DNA from: Gulosibacter massiliensis
Lineage (GTDB): Bacteria > Actinomycetota > Actinomycetes > Actinomycetales > Microbacteriaceae
Direction of reading: 5' to 3'
DNA: 6,723 bases
Assembly: GCA_945901035.1 (NCBI GenBank)
Contig: CAMDKN010000069.1
Location: 1-6,723 of the forward strand
In this document: positions 6,694 to 6,723 of the stretch, in pieces
How the letters are laid out: each line of letters starts with the position of its first letter
Position numbering within the stretch: the stretch's first letter is position 1
Made by a program: the position numbers and the translations under genes
Notes under the pieces: generated by a model
What the model was told of the DNA's origin: nothing
Seen by the model: only the letters and a program-made list of their open reading frames with translations
Database searches by the model: none

Positions 6694-6723
6694 TTTGGGC
6701 TTGCGGTTTTGAGCGACGTTGCT

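Overview
The window looks like chromosomal DNA from an actinobacterium. GC is fairly high, the protein families have an actinobacterial flavour, and Microbacteriaceae is my best guess (inference from protein style; no search was run). Genes are packed tightly: stops and starts overlap as ATGA, ATGA and GTGA, or abut as TAAATG. Only one intergenic gap of about 90 bp (3780-3871) and one of 9 bp remain, which suggests a streamlined genome. No rRNA, tRNA, CRISPR, IS element or phage gene is visible.

Left, + strand (1-1628): the 3' part of a membrane sensor-histidine-kinase-like gene, open at the window edge, is translationally coupled (ATGA) to a thioredoxin with a WCGPC active site. The thioredoxin end overlaps tail-to-tail by 38 bp with the next gene.

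Centre, - strand (3779 down to 1591): a cysK-cysE-plsC operon. CysE acetylates serine, CysK turns O-acetylserine and sulfide into cysteine, and PlsC adds the second acyl chain to make phosphatidic acid. The gap upstream of cysK holds a good ribosome binding site, a plausible promoter and two perfect inverted repeats, one lying over the proposed -10 and one just upstream of the proposed -35.

Right, - strand (window end down to 3872): an NCS1-family nucleobase/cation symporter gene, then an agmatinase-family ureohydrolase, then a small NTF2/SnoaL-like protein. This reads as an uptake-and-hydrolysis operon for a nitrogen-rich compound, with unknown substrate. The clearest anomaly is here: the permease has an in-frame TAA at 5437-5439, but the same frame continues for 63 well-conserved-looking codons, including the last membrane helix, to a TAG at 5245-5247, 9 bp before the ureohydrolase start. 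It is a recent nonsense mutation, a sequence error, or (less likely) a readthrough site.
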